Shown piece after piece: positions 6,055 through 11,661 of a DNA stretch of 11,661 bases. The stretch lies in NCBI GenBank assembly GCA_031281115.1, contig JAITFV010000169.1, positions 1-11,661 of the forward strand. Direction: 5' to 3'. The notes under the pieces were generated by a model, which had not been told where the DNA came from, ran no database searches, and saw nothing but the letters and a program-made list of their open reading frames with translations. The DNA comes from Oscillospiraceae bacterium. GTDB taxonomy: Bacteria > Bacillota > Clostridia > Oscillospirales > Ruminococcaceae. A program made the translations under genes and the position numbers. How positions within the stretch are numbered: the stretch's first letter is position 1; each line of letters opens with the position of its first letter.

Positions 6055-6828
6055 CTACACCAACCCCGCAACAACCCTTAGTAACCTCATCGCGTCTCCC
6101 GTGCTCGGCGCGCCGCTAATCTCAAACCTCGCCATCTCTTCATCTGTCATCGCGGTCAAACCCGCGATGGCGCGGAGGATTGTTAGGGCGTCGGTGGTGG
6201 TGAAACTGACAGACATTGTGCTCCAGGGCGCTTCTCGAAATGAAGTAATAATCAAATCACTATACATTTCTTCGGGATTAACTGTTAAAATATCATGATT
6301 ATTTCCTCGATTGTAACCTGCTCTAACAAGGAATCCATCTATTTCCATTATAAAGAAAATAGCACCCCCATCATTCAATTCAAAATTTTGCGAAGCCGAA
6401 GAAGAATATACGTTTATATAATCCTTTTGATTTATATTATATCTATATAATAGTTCTCCCAAATTATTTTTATTCACAAAATTATAACGCAAAGTGTGTG
6501 TTTCACCTATTTCGGTTGAAAATACTATATAAGTATCACTATCACTCGGCCAATATACGATTTGATTAAATTGAGTTTCCGGAATAAATGGTAATGGTAA
6601 TGAATCAAGAAGTTCTAAAAAAGATATTAAATCCTCTCGGGTTCTTATTCCATTATCCGAAAAATAACCGCTTAAGAACTTTGCAAGCTCTTCATTGCTT
6701 GCTTCTGCCATTCTTCGCATATCTGCTAATCTTTCTTCACTCCTAATAATAACCATTGCCGATGAGGTTGCATTTGCACCGATTGAAAATATAACGAAAA
6801 TAACTATTATTAATAAGAATTTTTTCAT
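6055..6828 (-). CDS. Secreted protein with degenerate dockerin-like C-terminus (paralogue A)
   Basis: A 257-residue exported protein of unknown function. It has a signal peptide (MKKFLLIIVIFVIFSIGANA, 1-20), an unrecognised central domain (about 25-205) whose best-conserved part shared with paralogue B is INVYSS...GAIFFIMEIDGFLVRAGYNRG...DLIITSFREAPWST, and a C-terminal pair of dockerin-like helices: TTTDALTILRAIAGL (210-224) and STGDAMRLLRVVAGL (242-256). The calcium loops of true dockerins (DxNxDG) are absent, so calcium-dependent cohesin binding is doubtful. The ATG at 6828 is chosen over a TTG five codons upstream because it begins the signal peptide as in paralogue B; GGAAG is a weak ribosome binding site. 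The first two-thirds are strikingly AT-rich while the dockerin-like part is GC-rich. Tandem with a paralogue at 7020-7826. Confidence 0.8.
   Translation of the reverse strand: MKKFLLIIVIFVIFSIGANATSSAMVIIRSEERLADMRRMAEASNEELAKFLSGYFSDNGIRTREDLISFLELLDSLPLPFIPETQFNQIVYWPSDSDTYIVFSTEIGETHTLRYNFVNKNNLGELLYRYNINQKDYINVYSSSASQNFELNDGGAIFFIMEIDGFLVRAGYNRGNNHDILTVNPEEMYSDLIITSFREAPWSTMSVSFTTTDALTILRAIAGLTAMTDEEMARFEISGAPSTGDAMRLLRVVAGLV
6062..6114. repeat. 53-base identical direct repeat, copy 1
   Basis: The last 53 bases of the dockerin-like coding part of paralogue A are identical to 7024-7076 in paralogue B, including all synonymous positions, and after one mismatch six more bases agree. Flanking coding sequence is far more diverged. 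This suggests recent exchange or gene conversion of the terminal module. Confidence 0.9.
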
Positions 6829-6854
6829 GTTGTTGTCTTCCAATATGTTTAAAT

Positions 6855-6953
6855 TTAACGTTTAAATTGTAATTCTAAGAATTGCTTGATTCTCCACTTG
6901 CAATCATCTTCACAGAATAAATCATGCCAATTAATTGCTTCAATATTCCTCAA
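6855..6953 (-). other. Conserved small reading frame or gene tail upstream of paralogue A
   Basis: A 32-codon frame from a TTG at 6953 to a TAA at 6855 that contains WHDLFCEDDCKWRIKQFL. The same motif, in the same position relative to the downstream gene and with an equivalent stop, occurs upstream of paralogue B (7850-7954). Differences between the copies are largely third-position or conservative (D/E, D/N, K/E, W/F), which suggests that the sequence was under coding constraint. The stop lies 26 bases before the paralogue A start. There is no good ribosome binding site and the start is uncertain; the frame remains open upstream up to the stop codon of paralogue B. It could be a small peptide gene or the retained 3' end of a lost gene. 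The family is not recognised. Confidence 0.5.
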
Positions 6954-6989
6954 ACCATTGTAACATACAACATCGTGCGTGTCAATGGA

Positions 6990-7013
6990 AAAGGCGCGGT
7001 TTTCCGCGCCTTT
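6990..7013 (-). terminator. Intrinsic terminator after paralogue B
   Basis: AAAGGCGCGG and CCGCGCCTTT form ten perfect base pairs around a 4-base loop (GC-rich core 6993-7010), and on the minus strand the stem is followed by TTTT. It begins 7 bases after the TAA of the secreted-protein gene at 7020-7022, so it separates paralogue B transcription from the small frame and paralogue A downstream. The plus-strand reading also has a short T-run, so it may act in both directions. Confidence 0.85.
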
Positions 7014-7019
7014 AAAACC

Positions 7020-7826
7020 TTATAACCCCGCAACAACCCTTAGTAACCTCATCGCGTCTCCCGTGCTCGGCGCGCCACTAATCCCCAACCTCGCGCTTTG
7101 TTCATCAGTTAGCGCAGTTAAACCCGACACTGCTCGAAGAACAGCCAACGCGTCGGCAGTCGTGAGCGGCTCTTCAACAATAAGTTCCTCGACGACAGCG
7201 GGAGAAATCGTACTCCACGGCGCTTCTGCAAAAGATGTTATAATCATATCCTTATATGCTTCTTGCGGATTAAACGTTGTTATATGTTCATTGTCTCTTC
7301 CACGATTATATCCCGCTCTAACAGTAAACCCATCTATCTCCATTAAATAAAAGATAGCACCGTGTTCATTAAATTCTGATTCCGGCGTGGAGTATACGTT
7401 TATGCTACGTCCTCCATTTAAGTTAAGCTTTAACAATGGCACTCTGTTTAAGTTTTCATCATTTGGAATAAAACGAAATGAATATGTTTCATCAACATTT
7501 GTTGAGAAAGATATAAAAGTTCTTTGAGAAATAAAGTAATGTGATAGACCACTAAATCTCGTTCCCTCGATATATGGTACTGGCAAAGAATCAATGTATT
7601 CTAAAAACATAACAATGTGCTCGCGCCTTGACATTCCATTCCAGATATGTCCTGTGCGAGATAAAAACTCTGCGAGTTCTTCATCACTTGCATTTAACAT
7701 TTCACGCATTTCAGATAGTTCTTCCTCATTATATATAATAATACCCGCTGGAGCAACGGCGTTTGTATTGATTATTAGTATAGTAAACATAGTAGAAGCG
7801 ATTATAATTGATAAAAGTTTTTTCAT
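7020..7826 (-). CDS. Secreted protein with degenerate dockerin-like C-terminus (paralogue B)
   Basis: A 268-residue exported protein, homologous to paralogue A along its full length. It has a signal peptide (about residues 1-23, MKKLLSIIIASTMFTILIIN onward) and an unknown central domain with EELSEMREMLNASDEELAEF (35-54), SINVYS (141-146), HGAIFYLMEIDGFTVRAGYN (155-174) and MIITSFAEAPWSTIS (194-208). A short acidic linker of about 12 residues (VVEELIVEEP), absent from paralogue A, follows. The C-terminus is dockerin-like: LTTADALAVLRAVSGL (221-236) and STGDAMRLLRVVAGL (254-268). Aligned to the intact dockerin repeat at the right edge of the window, calcium positions 1, 3, 5 and 9 (D, N, D, D) are R, G, S and S here; only the position-12 Asp remains. 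GGAGGA with a 6-base spacer supports the ATG at 7826. A terminator follows the stop. The function is unknown; cell-surface or complex attachment is possible. Confidence 0.82.
   Translation of the reverse strand: MKKLLSIIIASTMFTILIINTNAVAPAGIIIYNEEELSEMREMLNASDEELAEFLSRTGHIWNGMSRREHIVMFLEYIDSLPVPYIEGTRFSGLSHYFISQRTFISFSTNVDETYSFRFIPNDENLNRVPLLKLNLNGGRSINVYSTPESEFNEHGAIFYLMEIDGFTVRAGYNRGRDNEHITTFNPQEAYKDMIITSFAEAPWSTISPAVVEELIVEEPLTTADALAVLRAVSGLTALTDEQSARLGISGAPSTGDAMRLLRVVAGL
7024..7076. repeat. 53-base identical direct repeat, copy 2
   Basis: Partner of 6062-6114, 962 bases away, in the same orientation and at the same position in the dockerin-like coding part of paralogue B. Part of a tandem duplication whose units are about 6055-6953 and 7020-7954. 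Confidence 0.9.
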
Positions 7827-7849
7827 AGTAGTTCCTCCAAAAATTTAAT

Positions 7850-7954
7850 TTAAGATTTAAAATGACCGTTTAAAAATTGAATTATTCTAAACTCACAATC
7901 ATTTTCGCAGAATAACTCATGCCAATGCCCTAACCGTTCTTGAATGTCTTTCAT
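7850..7954 (-). other. Conserved small reading frame or gene tail upstream of paralogue B
   Basis: A 34-codon frame from an ATG at 7954 to a TAA at 7850. It contains MKDIQERLGH at 1-10, then the motif WHELFCENDCEFRIIQFL shared with the frame at 6855-6953. The stop lies 23 bases before the paralogue B start and the GGAGGA site sits between them, so the two could be co-transcribed. No clear ribosome binding site precedes the ATG, and the frame continues upstream (GYSMKDIQERLGH, reminiscent of the C-terminus of tyrosine recombinases, R-region GH box), so it may instead be the truncated end of a larger gene. Two cysteines four residues apart (FCENDC) and the WH pair are conserved in both copies. 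Confidence 0.5.
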
Positions 7955-7965
7955 GCTGTAGCCTA

Positions 7966-8037
7966 CTAAGAGAAGAAAAAGGTATGTCACAAAGGGAGCT
8001 TGCGGAAATATCCGGCATTAAACAACCCGCGATTGCG
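7966..8037 (+). pseudogene. Remnant of an XRE-family helix-turn-helix gene
   Basis: The plus strand encodes LREEKGMSQRELAEISGIKQ followed by PAIA, a clear match to the helix-turn-helix core of XRE/HigA-like regulators (helix 2 SQRELAEIS, recognition helix KQPAIA). No start codon and domain beginning lie upstream, and after PAIA the frame turns into unrelated sequence that is the antisense of the recD2 3' end. About 24 residues of the domain survive. It lies between the duplicated secreted-protein unit and recD2, pointing to past insertion or deletion at this site, perhaps of a toxin-antitoxin or mobile module. Confidence 0.65.
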
Positions 8038-8059
8038 CTGTCTGTGGACTATATCTCCT

Positions 8060-10330
8060 TTAATCGGGGGGTAATACTTTGTTTTTTTCCTTTTTCGTTC
8101 TCGCAATCAGCAGCGGCTTCAAGCATGAATATCTGTTAGTTTTCATAAAATTCTCGGTCATCGCGGCGATTACCCGCCTGCTTCCGACAGCGATTAATAT
8201 ATTTTTCGCCCGTGTAACACCCGTGTACAGCAGATTTCGGTACAACAAGCGCGGCGAACGGTCGGTAAGTGCGATTATAACAGCATTGTACTCGCTTCCT
8301 TGGCTCTTGTGAATCGTCACAGCATAAGCGTGTTCGAGCTTCATTGGCATATTACCCGAATAAAAAGCTACGCGTCCATCGAAATTCACGCGCATGGAGC
8401 CGTTATGCGGGTCGATTTCGGTTATTACGCCGATGTCGCCGTTGAAAACACCCTTGCCCTTTTCTGCACCTTTCTGCCAAATCACCTCGTAATCATTGAC
8501 AGTTTGCATAACCTTGTCACCTTCGCGGAAAGTCGCTTCAAATACCTGTAATTCCCGCTTCTCCCTTGATTTGGGGTTCAGCGCGGCTTGCAAGGCGCGG
8601 TTTAGCTCCTTGGTGCCTGCGGGACCTATTTTTGTCGGAGTCAGCACCTGTATGTCATCAATCGGTGAGTAGCCGTAAGTCTTTGGAAGCCTTGTTTTCA
8701 CAAGTTCTACAGTGAGACGGGAGATTTCAAAATCGCCGGGGCTTTCCATGAAAAAGAAGTCTTTGTCGCGGATATTAAGTTCCGGCTCAAAGCCGCCGAT
8801 AATTTTATGCGCGTTAGTGACAATCAGGCTCTCGGCAGCTTGACGGAAAATCTCTTTCAGTTCTACTGACGGTACTAACTCCGAATCAATTAAATCACCG
8901 AGGACATTTCCCGCGCCGACCGACGGCAACTGGTTTGAATCGCCCACTAAAATGAGTGTGGTGTCAAGCTTGACGGCGCGCAGAAGCGCCTCGAAAAGCA
9001 AGCAGTCAACCATCGACATTTCGTCGATTATAATAAAATCACGCGAGAGCGGATTAAGTTCATTGCGCTTGAAAGTCAGCAAGTTATCGCCGGTTATATC
9101 CACTTCAAGCAGCCTGTGAATCGTTTTCGCGTTCTCGCCCGTAATTTCGCTCATGCGCTTGGCGGCTCTACCCGTCGGAGCAGCAAGAGCGATGCTTTTT
9201 TTCATAGTTTTGCAGATTTTTATGACAGCGTTGAGAGCTGTGGTTTTCCCTGTTCCGGGGCCGCCCGTCAGTATAAAAATACTGCTCGTAAGACAGCCGG
9301 CGATTGCCTCTTTTTGCAATTCTTCATAGCTTATATTCTCAGCAAACTCAATACCCGCGATTTCGTCCGTATAGTCCTGCTTACTTTTCGCACTCATTTT
9401 CAGCATATCGGCGAGCTTGTCCGTAATATACCGCTCGGCTTTGTAATACGCAGTAAGGAAAACCCGCGTATGTTTACCGCCGGACATGACGACGAACTCC
9501 CCGCCTTTTACACCATCTTCAAGTGAAATATCGAATGCATCCCGGCTTATTTCGTAATTCTCGCAGACCCCGCCGCGGAGTACTTCTTCCGGCAGGCAGG
9601 TATGCCCGGCATCGGCATTGGCGCGGAGAACGTAGGTAATTGCGGCCTTTACGCGCCCCGTGTCGCAGGAGTCAATCCCAAGAGCAAACGCCATCTTGTC
9701 CACAGTCTCAAAGTCTGCATCAATGCCCTCACCGCAGAGCAGATACGGATTTTTCTTGATTAAATCTACTGAGGAGTTATCGTATTTCTGCCAGGTGAAA
9801 ATCGCCGTTTGCGGCGCGAAACCGTATTCAGACAGAAACGCAATAATCGACTTAACACTGCAAATTCGCGCATATTCTGTCGCTATGTAATTTGCCTTAT
9901 CGGCGTTAATTCCTGTGATTTCAGCGAGTTTGTGGGGGTTGCTTTCGATTATTTCGAGACTTTCCTCCGCGAACTTGTCCGTTATTTTTTTAGCCATTGC
10001 GGGTCCTACGCCGCGGATTATACCCGAGCCGAGCCAGCGGCGAATCTCGTCCTTAGTGACAGGCGGCATACGTTCACAGGTCTGCGCCTTGAATTGTTTG
10101 CCGTACTTCGGCGAGTCGATATAGCCGCCGGTCAGCGAAAGCTTTTCGCCGTCGGCAATATCGCCGAGATTACCAATGACAGTTATTAAGCGGCTCTCAG
10201 CATTTTGTGTGTCGTGGTTTTCTGTTTCAAGCTCAAGCACGATATAACCGTTCGACGGATTTTTGTAAATCACGCCGCCAACAGTGCCTGTCAGGTTGAC
10301 CAGGGCGAATTCGATGTTTTCGATAGCCAT
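8060..10330 (-). CDS. recD2: RecD2-type ATP-dependent DNA helicase
   Basis: A 756-residue superfamily 1B 5'-3' helicase of the RecD2 (YrrC) type, which works without RecB/RecC in DNA repair and replication-fork maintenance. In order: an N-terminal OB-like part, a helix-hairpin-helix GIIRGVGPAMAKKI (103-116), Walker A GGPGTGKTT (356-364), APTGRAAKRM (motif Ia), Walker B IIIDEMSMVD (433-442), VGDSNQLPSVGAGNVLGDLI (462-481, motif III), a C-terminal SH3-like/2B insertion region with GDIGVITEI, then HKSQGSEY (674-681) and LLYTGVTRAKN (700-710). All helicase motifs look intact and the length is normal. The ATG at 10330 begins the family sequence (MAIENIEFALVNLTGTVGGV) and follows GAGGAG; an in-frame TTG at 10399 is inside the preceding small ORF and is rejected. 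Third gene of a prmA - small ORF - recD2 operon. Confidence 0.95.
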   Translation of the reverse strand: MAIENIEFALVNLTGTVGGVIYKNPSNGYIVLELETENHDTQNAESRLITVIGNLGDIADGEKLSLTGGYIDSPKYGKQFKAQTCERMPPVTKDEIRRWLGSGIIRGVGPAMAKKITDKFAEESLEIIESNPHKLAEITGINADKANYIATEYARICSVKSIIAFLSEYGFAPQTAIFTWQKYDNSSVDLIKKNPYLLCGEGIDADFETVDKMAFALGIDSCDTGRVKAAITYVLRANADAGHTCLPEEVLRGGVCENYEISRDAFDISLEDGVKGGEFVVMSGGKHTRVFLTAYYKAERYITDKLADMLKMSAKSKQDYTDEIAGIEFAENISYEELQKEAIAGCLTSSIFILTGGPGTGKTTALNAVIKICKTMKKSIALAAPTGRAAKRMSEITGENAKTIHRLLEVDITGDNLLTFKRNELNPLSRDFIIIDEMSMVDCLLFEALLRAVKLDTTLILVGDSNQLPSVGAGNVLGDLIDSELVPSVELKEIFRQAAESLIVTNAHKIIGGFEPELNIRDKDFFFMESPGDFEISRLTVELVKTRLPKTYGYSPIDDIQVLTPTKIGPAGTKELNRALQAALNPKSREKRELQVFEATFREGDKVMQTVNDYEVIWQKGAEKGKGVFNGDIGVITEIDPHNGSMRVNFDGRVAFYSGNMPMKLEHAYAVTIHKSQGSEYNAVIIALTDRSPRLLYRNLLYTGVTRAKNILIAVGSRRVIAAMTENFMKTNRYSCLKPLLIARTKKEKNKVLPPD

Positions 10331-10452
10331 ATGCGAACATTCTCCTCTTTCCTGCTTATAAAAACAAGCAGTGCGTGATAGATTAATTTCAAAAAGCAAA
10401 CAGCGCCGTAGAGCGAAAAAAACGTCAGCAGAAAAAACATAAAATAATACAT
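10291..10452 (-). CDS. Small membrane protein between prmA and recD2
   Basis: A 53-residue ORF with an excellent ribosome binding site: AAGGAGG (complement of 10461-10467) with an 8-base spacer before the ATG at 10452. Residues 2-32 are almost wholly hydrophobic (MYYFMFFLLTFFSLYGAVCF, then LKLIYHALLVFI), predicting one or two membrane segments, followed by a basic/acidic stretch SRKEENVR and a polar tail. It starts 21 bases after the prmA stop. Its last 40 bases overlap the recD2 start in another frame, and it contains the recD2 ribosome binding site, so translational coupling to recD2 is likely. The function is unknown and I do not recognise the family; the strong site and tight spacing argue that it is a real gene. 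Confidence 0.72.
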   Translation of the reverse strand: MYYFMFFLLTFFSLYGAVCFLKLIYHALLVFISRKEENVRIWLSKTSNSPWST

Positions 10453-10473
10453 AAAATCAGCCTCCTTATCGCA

Positions 10474-11418
10474 TTATATGCGGCAGGAGAGAATTAGGCA
10501 CCAACCATTGTCCTTCTTAATTTCTATGATTTTTAAATGCGGCGCGAGATTTTCAACAACTTCGTCAAGCCGGCTTTCAATAATTCCCGATGTAATCAAT
10601 ATGCCGCCTGCTTTAAGCAGCTTCGGAAAAATCCCGCCCATTTTTATAATTACATCAGCAACTATGTTAGCGGCAATAACGTCGTAATTATCGCCGATTT
10701 GTTTTAAAAGCTCTGCGCTTTCGGTTATATCTCCGCAGAACGAAGCAGCGGCAAAGCCGTTAAGCATTAAATTTTCGCAGGCTACTTTTACGGCGTTCTC
10801 GGAAACATCGACCATAACTGCGCTTCCCGCGCCGAGCAGCAACGCGCCAATTGTCAAAATCCCGCTTCCGCAGCCAATATCAAGAAATTTAGAGTTTTCA
10901 AGCGTGAGACTCTCGAGAGTTTCAAGGCAGAGTTTTGTGGACTCGTGCTGCCCCGTTCCGAAAGCCGAGGCGGGGTCAATTTCGAGAATTAACCGCGCCG
11001 CATCGGCACTCCCATTGTTTTCAGGAACGCTTTCCCACGTGGGTTTAATTATCAAACGCTTGCCGACCTCAAGCGGCTTGAAATGCTTTTTCCAGCTATC
11101 AGCCCAATCTTCTTCGCGAACCTCGCTTTGCTCCATTCGCAAACCGGCGCACGCTTCACAGATTGCGGCAAGCAGTTCTTTTCCTTGCTTGTCCGTTGTA
11201 AAATACAAAGTGACGCGGGTTTCCTGCGTTTTGAGCGGTTCAAGCTCCTCGCCGACATAGTCCCAGTTTTTCACGCCGCTTGTCAGGAAATTCTCAAAAT
11301 CTGAGGCATCATGGATTTCAAAACCGCTCACGCCGAGGTCTTCAAGGCGGCTCATAAGCGGCTCTAAATCTTCGCTCGTTGTGTAAATGTTAAGTTTTGT
11401 AAAGTTCATATTCTCCAT
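10474..11418 (-). CDS. prmA: Ribosomal protein L11 methyltransferase
   Basis: SAM-dependent trimethylation of ribosomal protein L11 lysines/N-terminus in the cytoplasm. The product has 314 residues, normal for PrmA. The N-terminal substrate-recognition domain (about 1-100) includes NWDYVGEELEPL (51-62) and is followed by the characteristic EEDWADSWKKHFKPLEVGKR (102-121). The methyltransferase domain has DPASAFGTGQHESTKLCLE (148-166), motif I LDIGCGSGILTIGA (179-192), the motif II acidic strand end VDVSENAV (203-210) and AANIVADVI (249-257, the NI motif that contacts substrate). The ATG at 11418 has AAAGGA 5 bases upstream; a second ATG three codons later has a poorer spacing. First gene of a tight operon with a small membrane ORF and recD2. 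No promoter is evident in the 61 bases before it. Confidence 0.95.
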   Translation of the reverse strand: MENMNFTKLNIYTTSEDLEPLMSRLEDLGVSGFEIHDASDFENFLTSGVKNWDYVGEELEPLKTQETRVTLYFTTDKQGKELLAAICEACAGLRMEQSEVREEDWADSWKKHFKPLEVGKRLIIKPTWESVPENNGSADAARLILEIDPASAFGTGQHESTKLCLETLESLTLENSKFLDIGCGSGILTIGALLLGAGSAVMVDVSENAVKVACENLMLNGFAAASFCGDITESAELLKQIGDNYDVIAANIVADVIIKMGGIFPKLLKAGGILITSGIIESRLDEVVENLAPHLKIIEIKKDNGWCLILSCRI

Positions 11419-11479
11419 TAAGTCCTTTTTTCATTGACAGAGGACAGCTTCGGTTGTATTTTGTTTCGACTTTATTTTT

Positions 11480-11661
11480 TCACGCCAACCCCGCCACTAT
11501 CCTCAGTACCTCCAGCGCATCAGCAGTGTCTATCTTCCCATCGCCATTAACATCAGCAGCAGCCATCGCACTTTGACTCCTTATATCATGTTCCAACCCC
11601 GCAACAAACCGCAAAATCTCGAGCGCATTTGCGGTAGTTACCCAACCCTCTCCAAATATAT
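11480..11661 (-). CDS. Partial dockerin type I domain protein (C-terminus only)
   Basis: The reverse strand is open from the window edge to a TGA at 11480-11482 and encodes 59 visible residues. The second of two dockerin repeats is canonical: ADVNGDGKIDTADALEVLRI (36-55) then VAGLA, with calcium ligands D, N, D, D and D at loop positions 1, 3, 5, 9 and 12. The first repeat, GEGWVTTANALEILRFVAGL (3-22), keeps the helix but lacks the calcium residues. Dockerins normally attach extracellular enzymes or structural proteins to cohesin-bearing scaffoldins. The enzyme part lies outside the window. Its stop is 61 bases before the prmA start; no terminator hairpin is seen between them, so read-through into prmA is possible. 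Confidence 0.85.
   Translation of the reverse strand, partial: IFGEGWVTTANALEILRFVAGLEHDIRSQSAMAAADVNGDGKIDTADALEVLRIVAGLA

Noticed and set aside
6101..6298. Plus-strand frames at 6101-6298 and 6979-7350 that resemble each other
   Set aside because: They are antisense shadows of the two paralogous secreted genes; their similarity is a by-product of the duplication.
7984..8133. Plus-strand ORF starting at ATG 7984 as a real small regulator
   Set aside because: The ATG lies within the helix-turn-helix domain, so the domain start is missing, and most of the downstream part is antisense to recD2.
9116..10189. Several plus-strand open frames opposite recD2
   Set aside because: No family features or ribosome binding sites, and they lie entirely within the intact recD2 coding sequence.
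11434..11439. TTGACA on the plus strand upstream of prmA
   Set aside because: Wrong strand for prmA, no downstream plus-strand gene and no matching -10 element.

Overview
The window looks like chromosome from an anaerobic Clostridia-type Firmicute, probably an Oscillospiraceae/Ruminococcaceae-like gut or rumen organism. The evidence is a leucine T-box leader, consensus sigma-A promoters with extended -10 elements, AGGAGG-type ribosome binding sites, RecD2 and DUF1015 proteins, and several dockerin-like C-terminal modules. This assignment is inferred from gene content; there is no rRNA gene.

Left half, plus strand: (1) the 3' end of an AT-rich gene for a Rossmann/methyltransferase-like protein; (2) a strong promoter and a complete T-box riboswitch with a CUC (Leu) specifier controlling leuA, 2-isopropylmalate synthase; (3) a 115-base cluster of inverted repeats; (4) a candidate ECF-type promoter followed by an ECF sigma factor and a single-pass membrane protein that is probably its anti-sigma factor; (5) a near-perfect sigma-A promoter, overlapping the previous stop codon, driving a DUF1015 gene.

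Right half, minus strand, convergent with the left half (30 bases between stop codons, no obvious terminator): two tandem paralogous genes for small secreted proteins whose C-termini are degenerate dockerin-like repeats. Each is preceded by a conserved 32-34 codon reading frame (consensus WH[DE]LFCE[DN]DC) ending about 25 bases upstream. Next comes a remnant of an XRE-type helix-turn-helix gene, then a prmA - small membrane protein - recD2 operon. At the right edge is the C-terminus of a third protein, with one intact calcium-binding dockerin repeat.

Metabolic and housekeeping genes (leuA, prmA, recD2, DUF1015) are ordinary. The unusual parts are the duplicated small-ORF/secreted-protein unit with its mosaic composition and degenerate dockerins, the unreported-looking 53-residue membrane ORF overlapping recD2, the hairpin cluster before the ECF operon, and the ECF/ectodomain signalling pair. 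I see no CRISPR array, tRNA, rRNA or complete insertion sequence.
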